Below, in pieces: positions 1 through 8,548 of a stretch of 64,000 nucleotides of DNA (its first letter is position 1; the number at the start of each line of letters is the position of its first letter). The position numbers and the translations under genes are program-made. Source of the DNA: Microbacterium sp. SYP-A9085 (GTDB taxonomy: Bacteria; Actinomycetota; Actinomycetes; Actinomycetales; Microbacteriaceae). The stretch covers positions 216,830-280,829 of the forward strand of contig NZ_WJII01000004.1 of assembly GCF_009649635.1 (NCBI RefSeq). Direction: 5' to 3'. The notes under the pieces are model-generated. The model ran no database searches. It was not told the DNA's origin and worked only from the letters and a program-made list of their open reading frames with translations.

Positions 1-132
1 CTCACCGCCCTGATCGGCAGCGGGAAGATCCCGGAATGGCTGTTCCGGCTGCACAGCGACCCGCCGCCCGTGCCGCACGCGACGGGAAGGCGCCGGCCCA
101 CGGCCGCGAAGCGGCGGCGGACGCGGACGTGA
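1..132 (+). CDS. C-terminal fragment of an unidentified protein
   Basis: An open frame enters from the left edge and ends at TGA 130-132, giving 43 residues. The tail is rich in Pro, Arg and Lys and ends in a strongly basic stretch (KRRRTRT), which looks like a cytosolic or nucleic-acid/membrane-contacting tail. Too little is visible to name a family. It lies just upstream of, and on the same strand as, a glycosyltransferase, so it may belong to the same surface-polysaccharide cluster; that is inference from position only. Confidence 0.5.
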   Translation, partial: LTALIGSGKIPEWLFRLHSDPPPVPHATGRRRPTAAKRRRTRT

Positions 133-156
133 TCGCGGGCATGACATGATCGTGTG

Positions 157-1245
157 GTGCAGGAGGACGCGGCAGGCCATCGAGACGCCCCTGTCCCTCC
201 CGCCGGTGCGGGCGTCTCCTTCGTCATGCCGGTGCTGAACGAGGCGGACTACCTCGACCGGGCGGTGCAGACGGTGCTCGCGCAGGAGGTCGACGGGCCG
301 TCCGAGCTCGTGCTCGCCCTCGGTCCGTCCACCGACGGCACCAGCGACCTCGCCCGGCGGCTGGCCGCCGGGGATTCCCGGATAGTGCTCGTCGACAACC
401 CCGAGGCCGACATCCCGAAGGGCCTGAACCGCGCCATCCGCGCGAGCCGGTACCCGACCGTCGTGCGCGTGGATGCGCATTCCGAGCTGGCCGGCGGGTA
501 CGCGCGCGCAGCCCTCGCGGTGCTCGCGGGCACCCGTGCGGCGAACGTCGGCGGCGTGATGCGCGCGGACGGCCGCACCCCCTTCCAGCGCGCCGTCGCG
601 CATGCCTACAACTCGCCGATCGGCCTGGGCGGTGCCGCGTACCATGGCGGCGCGCAGGCCGGACCCGCCGAATCGGCGTACCTCGGCGTCATGCGTCGCA
701 CGGTGCTGGACGAGGTGGGCCTGTTCGACGAGTCGATCCGCCGCGGTGAGGACTGGGAGCTGAACCTGCGCATCCGCCGGGCCGGGTACCGGGTGTGGTT
801 CGACCCGTCCCTGGCGGTGACGTACTGGCCGCGGGAGAGCTGGCTGCGGCTCGCACAGCAGTTCCGGGCCACCGGCGCGTGGCGCGGCGAGCTCGTGCGC
901 CGGTACGGCCGACGCAATGCGCTGCGGTTCTTCGCCCCGCCGGTCCTCGTCGTCGTCGTCGCGCTCGCGGTCGTCGTCGGGCTGCTCCAGGTGCTGCGTG
1001 TGATCACCGGGCCGGCGGCGGTGGCTGCCTCCGTGATCCACCTGCCGATCCTGGCCTACGTCGTCCTCGTCGTCGCCGTCGCGATCGGCCGCGACGGCGG
1101 GTGGCGCGACCGGCTCTGGACGCTCGCGGTGCTCCCGACGATGCACGTGTGCTGGGGGGCGGGCTTCCTCGCCGGCCTTTTCGCGGGGGCGTCCCGGACC
1201 GTCGACACGTCCCGGCTCGGCAGCCGGAACACGCCGCTGCCGTAG
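157..1245 (+). CDS. Family 2 glycosyltransferase (ExoA-like), membrane-anchored
   Basis: This is an inverting GT-A fold glycosyltransferase that transfers a sugar from a nucleotide donor onto a lipid- or polymer-linked acceptor at the inner face of the membrane. The N-terminus has the GT2 opening (SFVMPVLNEADYL), a DNP...PKGLNRAI segment typical of ExoA-like enzymes, a metal-site region RVDAHSE and an acceptor-site motif RRGEDWELNLR. Three hydrophobic segments follow in the last 110 residues (near 260-285, 290-312 and 325-345). The product is 362 aa. The start at GTG 157 is preferred because a CATGAT -10-like box ends six bases earlier; GTG 154 is the alternative. The following TagF-like genes are convergent and suggest wall or capsule polymer synthesis. 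The sugar specificity cannot be read from sequence. Confidence 0.85.
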   Translation: MQEDAAGHRDAPVPPAGAGVSFVMPVLNEADYLDRAVQTVLAQEVDGPSELVLALGPSTDGTSDLARRLAAGDSRIVLVDNPEADIPKGLNRAIRASRYPTVVRVDAHSELAGGYARAALAVLAGTRAANVGGVMRADGRTPFQRAVAHAYNSPIGLGGAAYHGGAQAGPAESAYLGVMRRTVLDEVGLFDESIRRGEDWELNLRIRRAGYRVWFDPSLAVTYWPRESWLRLAQQFRATGAWRGELVRRYGRRNALRFFAPPVLVVVVALAVVVGLLQVLRVITGPAAVAASVIHLPILAYVVLVVAVAIGRDGGWRDRLWTLAVLPTMHVCWGAGFLAGLFAGASRTVDTSRLGSRNTPLP

Positions 1246-1252
1246 CCGCGCG

Positions 1253-2689
1253 TCAGAGCTCGACGAAGCCCTGGTCGAGCAGGCGTGCCACGACCCGTTC
1301 GGCGGCGTGCCCGTCCTCGCGCGCGTTGAACCGCTCCCGCCACGCCGCGTAGCGCTCGGCGTACGGGGCCGGGTCGTCGGCGAGGACAGCGGCGACGAGC
1401 TCGCTCTGCGTCCGCACCAGGGGGCCGGGCGCCCGCGCCGCCAGGTCGAAGTAGAACCCCCGCAGCTCGCCGCGGTAGTGGGCCATGTCCGGCACGTGGA
1501 AGTAGATCGGCCGGCCGGTGACCGAGAAGTCGAACATCACCGACGAGTAGTCCGTGATCAGCGCGTCGGCGGCCAGCATGAGAAGCGCCGTGTCGGGGAA
1601 CGCGGTGACGTCGCGGACCCGCGCGCCGACGGCATCCCGACCCGGCAGGAGCGTGCGGGAGTGGCCCCGCACCAGGACCACGGTTCCGGTGTCGGCGGCC
1701 AGCGCCTCGAGGTCGAGGAAGTCGACGATCTGCTCGCGGTCGTCCCGCCACGTCGGGGCGTACAGCAGCACCCGCTCGTGCGCGGCGATGCCGAGCCGGG
1801 CGCGGACCTGTGCCCCATCGCCGGTGACCAGCACGTCGTTGCGCGGGTATCCCTCCACCCAGATGGGTCGGCGGCCCAGCGCGTACGCGCCGCCGAGGAC
1901 GCCGGCGGCGTACGGGTTCTGCGCGAGCAGCACGTCCCACCGGCGCGCCTCGCGGATCGCCGCGACCGCCCTCCGCGGGGCGAAGCCCGGCCGGTGCAGG
2001 GCGAGGCGCTTGAGGGGCGTGCCGTGCCAGGTCTGCACGACCCGCTGTCCGCGCCGCCGCTCGAAACGCCGGCGCAGCCAGTCGTTGACCACGAGCAGCC
2101 GCGCCGTTCCCCGCGCCCGCCACCACTCCGGGCTGCCTTCGATGATCGGGATGGCCCCGTCGGGGACGGCCACCGAAAGGTCGACGACGCTCCAGTAGCG
2201 GGCTGTCTGCGGGGCGCGTCGCGCGAGCTCGCGGTCGATCGCGTACGGGTTGTCGCTCGCGTTGCGGCCGTAGAAGCTCTCGAAGAAGACCGCGTTCTCG
2301 AGCCGGTCGCTGGGCCGGTTCGCGTACCGGCGCTCCAGCGCGGCCTGTCCCTCCCACGAGTCGTAGGCGGAGTCCAGCGGCGCCGCGATGCGCAGGATGC
2401 CGTCGTCCAGCGCCGCCCGCACCGTGCCGAGCAGGGTGTCGGGGAGGCGCACGGATGCAAGGTCCGCGCCGTCGATGTGCACCCGGTACTCGCCGGTGGG
2501 CAGCGGCAGGACCGGGCCCGACCAGCGCGACGCCTGCAGCGGGAACACCGCACGCCACGTGCGTCCGCCGCCGGTGACCCGGGCGTCCACGCCGGCGCGC
2601 GGCCCGTCCAGGCGCGCTCGCGCCGGCCGGGCGCCGGTCCCGGTGACGACGAGGGCCGGCGCGGCGGCGTCGAAGCGGGCCTCGGTCAT
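1253..2689 (-). CDS. CDP-glycerol glycerophosphotransferase family protein (TagF-like), two-domain
   Basis: The 478-aa product resembles TagB/TagF enzymes, which move glycerol-phosphate or ribitol-phosphate units from CDP-alditol onto an undecaprenyl-linked acceptor during wall teichoic acid synthesis. The C-terminal two-thirds carry the family landmarks: QTWHGTPLK, the repeated APTWRD, RGHSR, and the catalytic-region TDYSSVMFDF followed by GFYFDL. The first ~110 residues form a beta-rich domain without these motifs and may be an accessory or acceptor-binding domain. The ATG overlaps the stop of the upstream gene by four bases (ATGA), so the two are translationally coupled and probably act together. 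Which alditol is used is not visible. The alternative role is another anionic glycopolymer of Microbacteriaceae walls. Confidence 0.88.
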   Translation of the reverse strand: MTEARFDAAAPALVVTGTGARPARARLDGPRAGVDARVTGGGRTWRAVFPLQASRWSGPVLPLPTGEYRVHIDGADLASVRLPDTLLGTVRAALDDGILRIAAPLDSAYDSWEGQAALERRYANRPSDRLENAVFFESFYGRNASDNPYAIDRELARRAPQTARYWSVVDLSVAVPDGAIPIIEGSPEWWRARGTARLLVVNDWLRRRFERRRGQRVVQTWHGTPLKRLALHRPGFAPRRAVAAIREARRWDVLLAQNPYAAGVLGGAYALGRRPIWVEGYPRNDVLVTGDGAQVRARLGIAAHERVLLYAPTWRDDREQIVDFLDLEALAADTGTVVLVRGHSRTLLPGRDAVGARVRDVTAFPDTALLMLAADALITDYSSVMFDFSVTGRPIYFHVPDMAHYRGELRGFYFDLAARAPGPLVRTQSELVAAVLADDPAPYAERYAAWRERFNAREDGHAAERVVARLLDQGFVEL

Positions 2690-3957
2690 CGGGTCTCCTC
2701 CCGGTCCCGCCCCGCGGCCAGCCGCGTGAGGATGGCGCGGTGCACGCGGACGGCGTTCCTGGCGTCCGCGAAAGCGTGCACCCGCGCACCGAGCGCCGCG
2801 GACCGGGCGAGTCGGTCGGCGCGCGCGGCCTTGTCTGCGAGGACCGCGTCCAGTTGCCCCACGGTCTGCGTCCAGTCCGTCGCCCACCCGGAACCTGCCA
2901 CATCCACGTACCTGCCGTACATCCCGCGGCGGGCGACGTACTCCTCGAGGTCGGGGGCGAAGAACACCACCGGCAGCGGCACGAGCGACGCGTCGAACGC
3001 GAGCGACGAATAGTCGGTGACGAGCGCATCGAGACCGGGCAGCAGCGGCGTGATGTCGGGGACGAGGTCGCTGCCGATCGACCGCACCCGGTCGGTCGGC
3101 TCCCCGGGCGCATAGCGCCCCGACCCGAGTGGATGCGAGCGGATCAGCAGGACCGCGTCGCGGGCGCGGAGCATCTCGACGATCCGCGCCCAGTCCGTGT
3201 CGCCGGGCACCGCCGGGTCCTGCGCGCCGTCGCGCCACGTGGGCGCGTACAGCACCGCGCGGGAGCCGTCCAGTGGGCCCACGGCGGCTTCGATCAGGGC
3301 ACGGGCGCGGTCGCGGCGCGCCCGGGGGTCGCCGGCCGAGAGCACGTCCACGCGCGGCTCCCCCGTGACCGGCACTCGCGCGTCCGGCAGCGAGAAGGCC
3401 GACTCGAGGCGTCCGCGCACGAGGTGGGATGCCGCCGGGATCAGGTCGATGCGGCGCGTCGTGCGCCGGTACAGCACGGCGATGAGCCGGCGCACGGCGC
3501 CGGCCCCCGGCATCCCGCTCACGGCGTCCGGGATGCGCACGGTCTCCGGGGAGTCGATCCCGATGCGCTTGAGGGGGATGCCGTGCCACAGCTGGACGAT
3601 GAAGGCGCCGCCGACGGCGTACCTGTTCACGTCCCCGAAGCCGTGCGTGACGACCACCACGCGGGCTCGCGCGGTGCGCCAGAAGCCGCGCGGCGAGTAG
3701 GCGCAAAGGGTCGGGATGCCGCGGGCCGCGGCATCGGCCTGCTGCCGTTCGGAGGTGACCAGCCACACCATCGCGTGCGAGTGCCGGGTGGCCTCGTCCC
3801 ACAGCGCCAGCGCGCCGTCGCCGATGCCGGCGCCACAGCCGAAGACCCACTCGTCGCGGGTGCGCGGGACGAGGAGGGTGACGAGGCGTCCGGCGACGTA
3901 CAGCGGGATCCGGAGGAGCTTTGCCGCGTTGCCCGCGCTGAACGAGAAGGACGCCAC
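2686..3957 (-). CDS. CDP-glycerol glycerophosphotransferase family protein (TagB/TagF-like)
   Basis: This 423-aa protein is a second member of the same family as its downstream partner. It shows QLWHGIPLKRIGID, YAPTWRDG, a short RSHP block and VTDYSSLAFDA, the usual order of the TagF catalytic region. No clear transmembrane helix is seen, consistent with peripheral membrane binding at the cytoplasmic face. GTG 3957 is taken as the start because TAGGCT sits six bases upstream on the same strand, the spacing of a leaderless promoter. It forms a two-gene operon with the gene at 1253-2689. Two non-identical copies in tandem suggest sequential priming and polymerising steps, which is inference. 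Confidence 0.88.
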   Translation of the reverse strand: MASFSFSAGNAAKLLRIPLYVAGRLVTLLVPRTRDEWVFGCGAGIGDGALALWDEATRHSHAMVWLVTSERQQADAAARGIPTLCAYSPRGFWRTARARVVVVTHGFGDVNRYAVGGAFIVQLWHGIPLKRIGIDSPETVRIPDAVSGMPGAGAVRRLIAVLYRRTTRRIDLIPAASHLVRGRLESAFSLPDARVPVTGEPRVDVLSAGDPRARRDRARALIEAAVGPLDGSRAVLYAPTWRDGAQDPAVPGDTDWARIVEMLRARDAVLLIRSHPLGSGRYAPGEPTDRVRSIGSDLVPDITPLLPGLDALVTDYSSLAFDASLVPLPVVFFAPDLEEYVARRGMYGRYVDVAGSGWATDWTQTVGQLDAVLADKAARADRLARSAALGARVHAFADARNAVRVHRAILTRLAAGRDREETR

Positions 3958-3963
3958 CCCGCG

Positions 3964-3969
3964 AGCCTA
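3964..3969 (-). promoter_or_regulatory. -10 box TAGGCT of a leaderless promoter
   Basis: TAGGCT on the minus strand ends six bases before GTG 3957. The predicted transcription start therefore falls on the start codon of the TagF-like operon. There is no Shine-Dalgarno sequence in that gap. Confidence 0.55.
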
Positions 3970-3997
3970 TCGCGGGGCGGCGTCCGGTCCCTGGGCG

Positions 3998-5389
3998 CTA
4001 CTTCAGCGTGCCCAGCGTGACATCCGTCGTGTGGCTGGCTCCGTCGCGCACGTACGTCACGGTGGCCTTGCTGCCGGCGGCGGCCGCACGCACCTGGGCG
4101 GTCAGATCGACCGCGCTGCCCACCGGCACGCCGTTGAAAGCCGTCACCACGTCGCCCGCGCGCAGCCCCGCGCCGTCGGCCCCGCCGCCGGCGGTGACCT
4201 CGACGATCGCGGCGCCGGTGATCGTCGCCCCCTGGATCGATGAGGCGTCGCGCACGCTCGCGCCCAGCAGTCCGTGCGTGGCGGCGCCGGTGTCGATGAT
4301 CTCCTTCGCCACGCGCTGCGCGATGTCGGACGGGATCGAGAAACCGACCCCGATCGACCCGCTCTGCGACGAGGAGGTCGTCGACCCGGTGGAGGCTATC
4401 GCGACGTTGATGCCGACGATCCGGCCCTGTCCGTCCACAAGGGCGCCGCCGGAGTTGCCCGGGTTGATCGGCGCGTCGGTCTGGATCACGGCGATCTTGA
4501 TCGATTCGCTGGACCGCTGAGTCTGCGGGCCCTGGCCGAAGTCGAAGAAGAACGGGCTGTCGCCGTTCTGGCCCCCGTTGTCTCCGTTGCTGTCGCCGCC
4601 GGAGCCGGGGGCGGCCGACGACGCTATCTCGATCGACCTGTTCAGGGCGCTGACGATGCCGGTGGTGACGGTGTTCGACAGCCCCAGCGGGGCCCCGATT
4701 GCTATCGTCTGGTCGCCGACGTTGAGCTTGCCGGAGTCGCCCCAGGTGACCGGCGCGAGATCTGTCGCGCCCTCCAGCTTGATCACGGCGAGGTCGTACA
4801 CCGGGTCGGTGCCGACGATCTTCGCGGCGTAGATGTGCCCGTCCGAGGTGGTCACGGAGATCCGCGGAGTGGCGCTCTGGCCGTCCAGGGTCACCACGTG
4901 CGTGTTGGTCAGCACGTAGCCGTCCTTGCTCAGCACGACACCCGATCCGGTGCCGCCGTCGCTGCCGGCGGACACGTTGATCGTCACGACGCTCGGTACC
5001 ACCTTCGCGGCGATCGCCGTGGTCGCGGTGACGCTGTCGGTGTTGTTCACCGTGACCACGCTCGGCCCGGCCGCCGGCGACGAATCCGCCACGCTCCACA
5101 GGTTCGAGCCGGCCCAGGTGCCGCCCAGGCCCGCGGCGCCGCCGACGAGGGCCGCAGCCACGAGCAGGCTCGCGACCTTGCCGGTGCCGATCCGCCGGTC
5201 CCGGGCCGGTGCCGTCGAGGCGGGCTCCGGTGTCTGTGCGGCGGGGATGCCGAAGCTCTGGCCGGGGTAGGGCTGCGTGGGCGCCGTCGACGCCCCGGGC
5301 GTCGGGGGCAGCGGCGGCACGGGCGGGGCCGACGGCGTCGCGGGTGCCGCGGGGACGTCCTCGGGCCGGGGGTCCTGGTTCTCGCTCAT
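3998..5389 (-). CDS. HtrA/DegP-like trypsin-fold serine protease with PDZ domain
   Basis: This is a membrane-anchored extracytoplasmic quality-control protease of 463 aa. Residues 1-70 form a Pro-rich cytosolic tail, 71-97 a transmembrane helix, and the protease domain follows with the complete triad: His164 in LTNTHVV, Asp199 in VYDLAVIKL and Ser313 in INPGNSGGALVDG. The PDZ domain occupies roughly residues 370-460. Between Asp and Ser lies a low-complexity insert rich in Gly, Asn and Asp (about 262-280) that most homologues keep shorter. The start is fixed by AAGGAG five bases before ATG 5389. It stands alone between a surface-polymer operon and a divergently oriented aminotransferase. In mycobacteria HtrA sits beside sigE and tatB, but here it is separated from tatB by about 31 kb. 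Confidence 0.92.
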   Translation of the reverse strand: MSENQDPRPEDVPAAPATPSAPPVPPLPPTPGASTAPTQPYPGQSFGIPAAQTPEPASTAPARDRRIGTGKVASLLVAAALVGGAAGLGGTWAGSNLWSVADSSPAAGPSVVTVNNTDSVTATTAIAAKVVPSVVTINVSAGSDGGTGSGVVLSKDGYVLTNTHVVTLDGQSATPRISVTTSDGHIYAAKIVGTDPVYDLAVIKLEGATDLAPVTWGDSGKLNVGDQTIAIGAPLGLSNTVTTGIVSALNRSIEIASSAAPGSGGDSNGDNGGQNGDSPFFFDFGQGPQTQRSSESIKIAVIQTDAPINPGNSGGALVDGQGRIVGINVAIASTGSTTSSSQSGSIGVGFSIPSDIAQRVAKEIIDTGAATHGLLGASVRDASSIQGATITGAAIVEVTAGGGADGAGLRAGDVVTAFNGVPVGSAVDLTAQVRAAAAGSKATVTYVRDGASHTTDVTLGTLK

Positions 5390-5474
5390 GGGTGCTCCTT
5401 CGTGCTGACAGATGCCAGCATGCCGCGCATTGCTGTGTGTTCCGTATGGCGGCATTGGGATGACCCTATGCGGG

Positions 5475-5480
5475 TAGCGT
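5475..5480 (+). promoter_or_regulatory. -10 box TAGCGT that decides the aminotransferase start
   Basis: TAGCGT ends seven bases before GTG 5488. This places transcription initiation on that GTG and argues against the in-frame GTG at 5479, which lies inside the box. A TTGGGA sequence at 5455-5460 could be a weak -35. Confidence 0.5.
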
Positions 5481-5487
5481 GGGAATC

Positions 5488-6687
5488 GTGCAAGAGCGTG
5501 CAGGAGCCTGGCGTCGTGTCGCCGCGGGAGCGGGTCTGCTCGGCGCGGACGGCCGCAGCGCGCCGACCGTCTTCGCCGAGATGAGCGACCTCGCGTCCCG
5601 GACCGGCGCGGTCAACCTCGGCCAGGGATTTCCGGACGAGGACGGTCCGGCGCTGCTGCTGGAGACGGCGCGCGAGGCGATAGCCCACGGCGCCAACCAG
5701 TACCCGCCGGGGCGCGGCACGCTCGAGCTGCGCACCGCGATCGCCGACCACCAGGCGCGGTTCTACGGCCTGCACCCGGATCCCGAGCGGGAGGTCCTCG
5801 TCACCGCGGGAGCCACCGAGGCCATCGCCGCGACGCTGCTGGCGTTCGTGGACGGACCCGACGACGAGGTCGTCGTGTTCGAGCCCTATTACGACTCGTA
5901 CGCCGCGTGCGCGGCGCTGTCCGGGGCACGTCTGGTCACGGTGCCGCTGCGCTTCCCCGACTTCCAGCCGGACCTGGACGATCTGCGCGCCGCCGTCGGC
6001 GACCGCACCCGCATTATCCTCGTGAACGACCCGCACAACCCGACAGGCGTCGTCTTCTCGCCCGAAGTGCGCGCAGAGCTCATGCGGCTGGCGGAACGTC
6101 ATGATGCCCTGGTGGTCACCGACGAGGTGTACGAGCACCTCGTGTTCGACGCGTCGCACGTGCCGCTGGCGACCCTGCCCGGCGCGTGGGAGCGGACGCT
6201 GTCGATCTCCTCCGCCGGGAAGACATTCTCCGCGACGGGCTGGAAGATCGGCTGGGTCAGCGGCCCCGCGCCGCTCGTGGACGCCGTGCTCGCCGTCAAG
6301 CAGTTCCTCACGTACGTGAACGGCGGACCGTTCCAGCCGGCGGTTGCCGCCGGGCTGGGGCTCCCGGATGACTTCTTCGCGGGCATCGCCGCGACGATGC
6401 AGGCCAAGGCGCGCCTGCTCGGACGCGGCCTGCGCGATGCCGGGTTCGCGGTGTCGGCGCCGGCGGGCTCGTACTTCACAGTCGCGGACGCGGCGCCGCT
6501 CGGGGCGGAGGATGCCGCGGCGTTCTGCCGGGCGCTGCCCGAGCGCGCCGGGGTCGTCGCCATCCCGCTCACGGCGTTCGCCAGCCCCGCGCACCGCCGC
6601 GACTATGCGACGCTGGTGCGCTTCGCCGCGTGCAAGCGGACAACGGTGATCGAGGAGGCCGTCACCCGCCTGCAGCGACTGCGGTGA
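5488..6687 (+). CDS. Class I/II PLP aminotransferase, DapC-like (N-succinyldiaminopimelate aminotransferase)
   Basis: The 399-aa product is a fold-type I PLP enzyme. It shows NLGQGFPDEDGP near the N-terminus, the NQYPPGRGTLELR substrate/cofactor region, GATEA, NDPHNPTG, the PLP-contacting TDEVYEHLVFD, and the Schiff-base lysine in SSAGKTFSATGWKIGW. The overall pattern closely resembles mycobacterial Rv0858c, annotated as DapC, which converts N-succinyl-2-amino-6-oxopimelate and glutamate to N-succinyl-diaminopimelate. Kynurenine or methionine aminotransferases of the same subgroup share these motifs, so the substrate is uncertain. A different protein at 45397-46512 is also a DapC candidate. 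The gene appears to be monocistronic with a leaderless promoter. Confidence 0.8.
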   Translation: MQERAGAWRRVAAGAGLLGADGRSAPTVFAEMSDLASRTGAVNLGQGFPDEDGPALLLETAREAIAHGANQYPPGRGTLELRTAIADHQARFYGLHPDPEREVLVTAGATEAIAATLLAFVDGPDDEVVVFEPYYDSYAACAALSGARLVTVPLRFPDFQPDLDDLRAAVGDRTRIILVNDPHNPTGVVFSPEVRAELMRLAERHDALVVTDEVYEHLVFDASHVPLATLPGAWERTLSISSAGKTFSATGWKIGWVSGPAPLVDAVLAVKQFLTYVNGGPFQPAVAAGLGLPDDFFAGIAATMQAKARLLGRGLRDAGFAVSAPAGSYFTVADAAPLGAEDAAAFCRALPERAGVVAIPLTAFASPAHRRDYATLVRFAACKRTTVIEEAVTRLQRLR

Positions 6688-6699
6688 GGCGCACCGGTC

Positions 6700-7518
6700 T
6701 CATCCGCGCGGCGCGACCGTGAACCGGCGCGCGGCCAGCGACGGGTTGATCCGGCGCACGCGCTCGATCGCGGACGGGTCCAGGTGCGCCACGGCGACGT
6801 CGGTGGCGGTGCCGACGGCGGCGACGGCGACGCCCTGCGGGTCGATCACCGTCGACTGACCGACCCCGAGCGGCGGCGGGTGATCGGCGCCGGCGACGTA
6901 CACGGTGTTCTCGATCGCCCGCGCCTGCAGGAGGGTGTGCCAGTGCTGCTCCTTGAGGGGCCCGCGGACCCACTGCGAGGGCACCAGGACCACGTCGGCT
7001 CCGGCATCCACCACCATCCGGGTGACCTCCGGGAAGCGCAGGTCGTAGCACGTCTGCAGGCCGAAGCGGAGCCCCGCGACCTCGAAGATCCGCGGCGGCT
7101 CGATCGACCCGGCCTGCACCCAGTCGGACTCGCGCTGCCCGAACGCGTCGTACAGGTGAAGTTTGCGGTAGTGGCTGCGGATGCCGCCGCCGTCCACCGC
7201 GACGACGGTGTTGTGCACGCGGCGTCCGGCCGTGCCGTGCTCGAGCAGCCCCGCCACGACCACGGCGCCGGTCTCGGCGGCGATGCGCGCCAGCGCCTGC
7301 GTGAAGGGCCCGTCCAGGTCCTGCGCGAGGGAGGCCAGGGTGTCGTCGAACGGGTCGACGAAGGCGCTCGCGTACTCGGGGAAGACCACGACCTGGGCGC
7401 CCCGGTCCGCGGCGAGGGCGGTCAGCCGGGCGATCTCGGCCAGGTTTGCGGCGGTGTCCGCGGTCGGGGCGAACTGGGCGACCGCGAGGGCGAGGGTGGA
7501 CGGCGACTCCTCGGGCAT
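6700..7518 (-). CDS. Carbon-nitrogen hydrolase (nitrilase superfamily amidase)
   Basis: The 272-aa protein belongs to the nitrilase superfamily, which hydrolyses non-peptide C-N bonds. The catalytic triad is visible in order: Glu in VVFPEYASAF, Lys in HYRKLHLYDAF, and Cys in GLQTCYDLRFPE. Length and motifs fit the small omega-amidase/Nit branch that includes Nit1-type deaminated-glutathione amidases. The exact substrate cannot be assigned. ATG 7518 is chosen because homologous core sequence (LALAVAQFAPT) begins ten residues later; longer in-frame extensions are low-complexity. It is convergent with the aminotransferase, 12 bases away, and divergent from the AhpD-like gene. Confidence 0.87.
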   Translation of the reverse strand: MPEESPSTLALAVAQFAPTADTAANLAEIARLTALAADRGAQVVVFPEYASAFVDPFDDTLASLAQDLDGPFTQALARIAAETGAVVVAGLLEHGTAGRRVHNTVVAVDGGGIRSHYRKLHLYDAFGQRESDWVQAGSIEPPRIFEVAGLRFGLQTCYDLRFPEVTRMVVDAGADVVLVPSQWVRGPLKEQHWHTLLQARAIENTVYVAGADHPPPLGVGQSTVIDPQGVAVAAVGTATDVAVAHLDPSAIERVRRINPSLAARRFTVAPRG

Positions 7519-7575
7519 GGGTCCATCCTCGCCGCCGTGAAGGCCGGGGGCAAGCCGGCGGCATCCCGGCGGGCA

Positions 7576-7581
7576 TAGCCT
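7576..7581 (+). promoter_or_regulatory. Candidate -10 box TAGCCT
   Basis: TAGCCT lies about 37 bases before ATG 7619. It would give a leader of roughly 30 nt containing the purine-rich AGAGAGGA ribosome-binding sequence. Confidence 0.4.
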
Positions 7582-7618
7582 GGTGCTGCGACCGGGGTCC
7601 GGCCGCAGAGAGGACGAC

Positions 7619-7969
7619 ATGACCGATTCCCCGTACCCGAAGCGCACCCCTGAGCTGCTGCGCCGCCGGGAAGAGCTGGTGCCCGACACTGCCGCCGCGT
7701 TCCAGTCGTTCAGCCGGCAGGTGTTCGCCGCCGGCGCGCTGGACGAGAAGACGAAGCAGCTGCTGGCGGTCGCCGTCGCGCACGTCACGCAGTGCCCGTA
7801 CTGCATCGACGGCCACACGAAGCAGGCCGCGCGCAAGGGCGCCACCGACGAGGAGATCATGGAGGCCATCTGGGTCGCCGCGGAGATGCGCGCGGGCGGC
7901 GCTTACGCCCACTCGATAGTGGCGCTGGATGCCCTCGACCGCGTGCACGCCCACCAGTCCGCCGTCTGA
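7619..7969 (+). CDS. Carboxymuconolactone decarboxylase / AhpD-like protein
   Basis: The 116-aa protein has the AhpD-type motif CPYCIDGH, in which the two cysteines and the histidine form the peroxidase-like redox centre, followed by KQAARKGATDEEIMEAIWVA, the usual helix of the family. Members act as alkylhydroperoxidase-like reductases or thiol-dependent stress proteins in the cytosol. The start is ATG 7619, preceded by AGAGAGGACGAC. The next gene begins five bases after its stop, so the two are likely co-transcribed. The partner is a flavin-reductase-like protein, which would suit a redox role. Confidence 0.87.
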   Translation: MTDSPYPKRTPELLRRREELVPDTAAAFQSFSRQVFAAGALDEKTKQLLAVAVAHVTQCPYCIDGHTKQAARKGATDEEIMEAIWVAAEMRAGGAYAHSIVALDALDRVHAHQSAV

Positions 7970-7974
7970 GCGCC

Positions 7975-8502
7975 GTGACCGATCCCGCCCCGGGCGCGCG
8001 GGTGCTCGCCGATCCCCCCACCGCCGATGACGAGGACGCGTACAAGCTGCTGTCCACGTTCACGGCGAAGGGCGTCGGCGTGGTCACCGCACGGCAAGGC
8101 CGCTGGGATCACGCCGTCACCGTCACCGACTTCCTGTCGATCTCGTACGACCCGCCGACGGTGCTGGTCTCCCTGCACGAGCTGTCGCGGATAGCGGATG
8201 CCGTCACCGCGGCGGGCCGGTTCGGCCTGTGCATCCTCGGCGAGGACCAGGGCTGGATCGCGGATCGGCTGGGCGAGCCCGGCTCGCCGCTCGTGGCCCT
8301 CCTCGATCAGGTGCCGCACGTGCGGCGCGATCCGCAGGGACCGGCGCTCCTGGCGGGCGCGCTGGCGTGGCTCGACGTGCGGGTGCAGGCCGCGCACCGC
8401 GCCGCGACGCACCTGCTCGTCGTGGGCCGGGTGGAGGCGATGAGCACCGCCGCGACGACGGCCGGGCCGCTCGTGCGGTGGCGGTCGCGATACCTCCGGT
8501 GA
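7975..8502 (+). CDS. Flavin reductase-like FMN-binding domain protein
   Basis: The 175-aa protein matches the flavin reductase-like split-barrel family. The strand pattern GVGVVTARQGRWDHAVTVTD, the segment SYDPPTVLVSL and the helix SRIADAVTAAGRFGLCIL are typical of the FMN-binding core. Members reduce FMN with NAD(P)H or serve as the reductase part of two-component monooxygenases; no monooxygenase partner is nearby. The start is GTG 7975, five bases after the preceding stop, because a conserved-looking N-terminus begins there and frames further upstream overlap the AhpD gene. Transcription probably ends at the palindrome at 8515-8545. Confidence 0.83.
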   Translation: MTDPAPGARVLADPPTADDEDAYKLLSTFTAKGVGVVTARQGRWDHAVTVTDFLSISYDPPTVLVSLHELSRIADAVTAAGRFGLCILGEDQGWIADRLGEPGSPLVALLDQVPHVRRDPQGPALLAGALAWLDVRVQAAHRAATHLLVVGRVEAMSTAATTAGPLVRWRSRYLR

Positions 8503-8514
8503 CGTCCGGAAACG

Positions 8515-8545
8515 ACGAAGGCCCTCACGTCGTGAGGGCCTTCGT
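8515..8545. terminator. Near-perfect palindrome, bidirectional terminator-like stem-loop
   Basis: The 31 bases are self-complementary except for the central base, giving a stem of 13 or more pairs with a tiny loop. It lies 12 bases after the flavin-reductase stop on the plus strand and three bases beyond the tRNA 3' end on the minus strand. It could terminate both. There is no long T tract on either side. Confidence 0.65.
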
Positions 8546-8548
8546 GTC

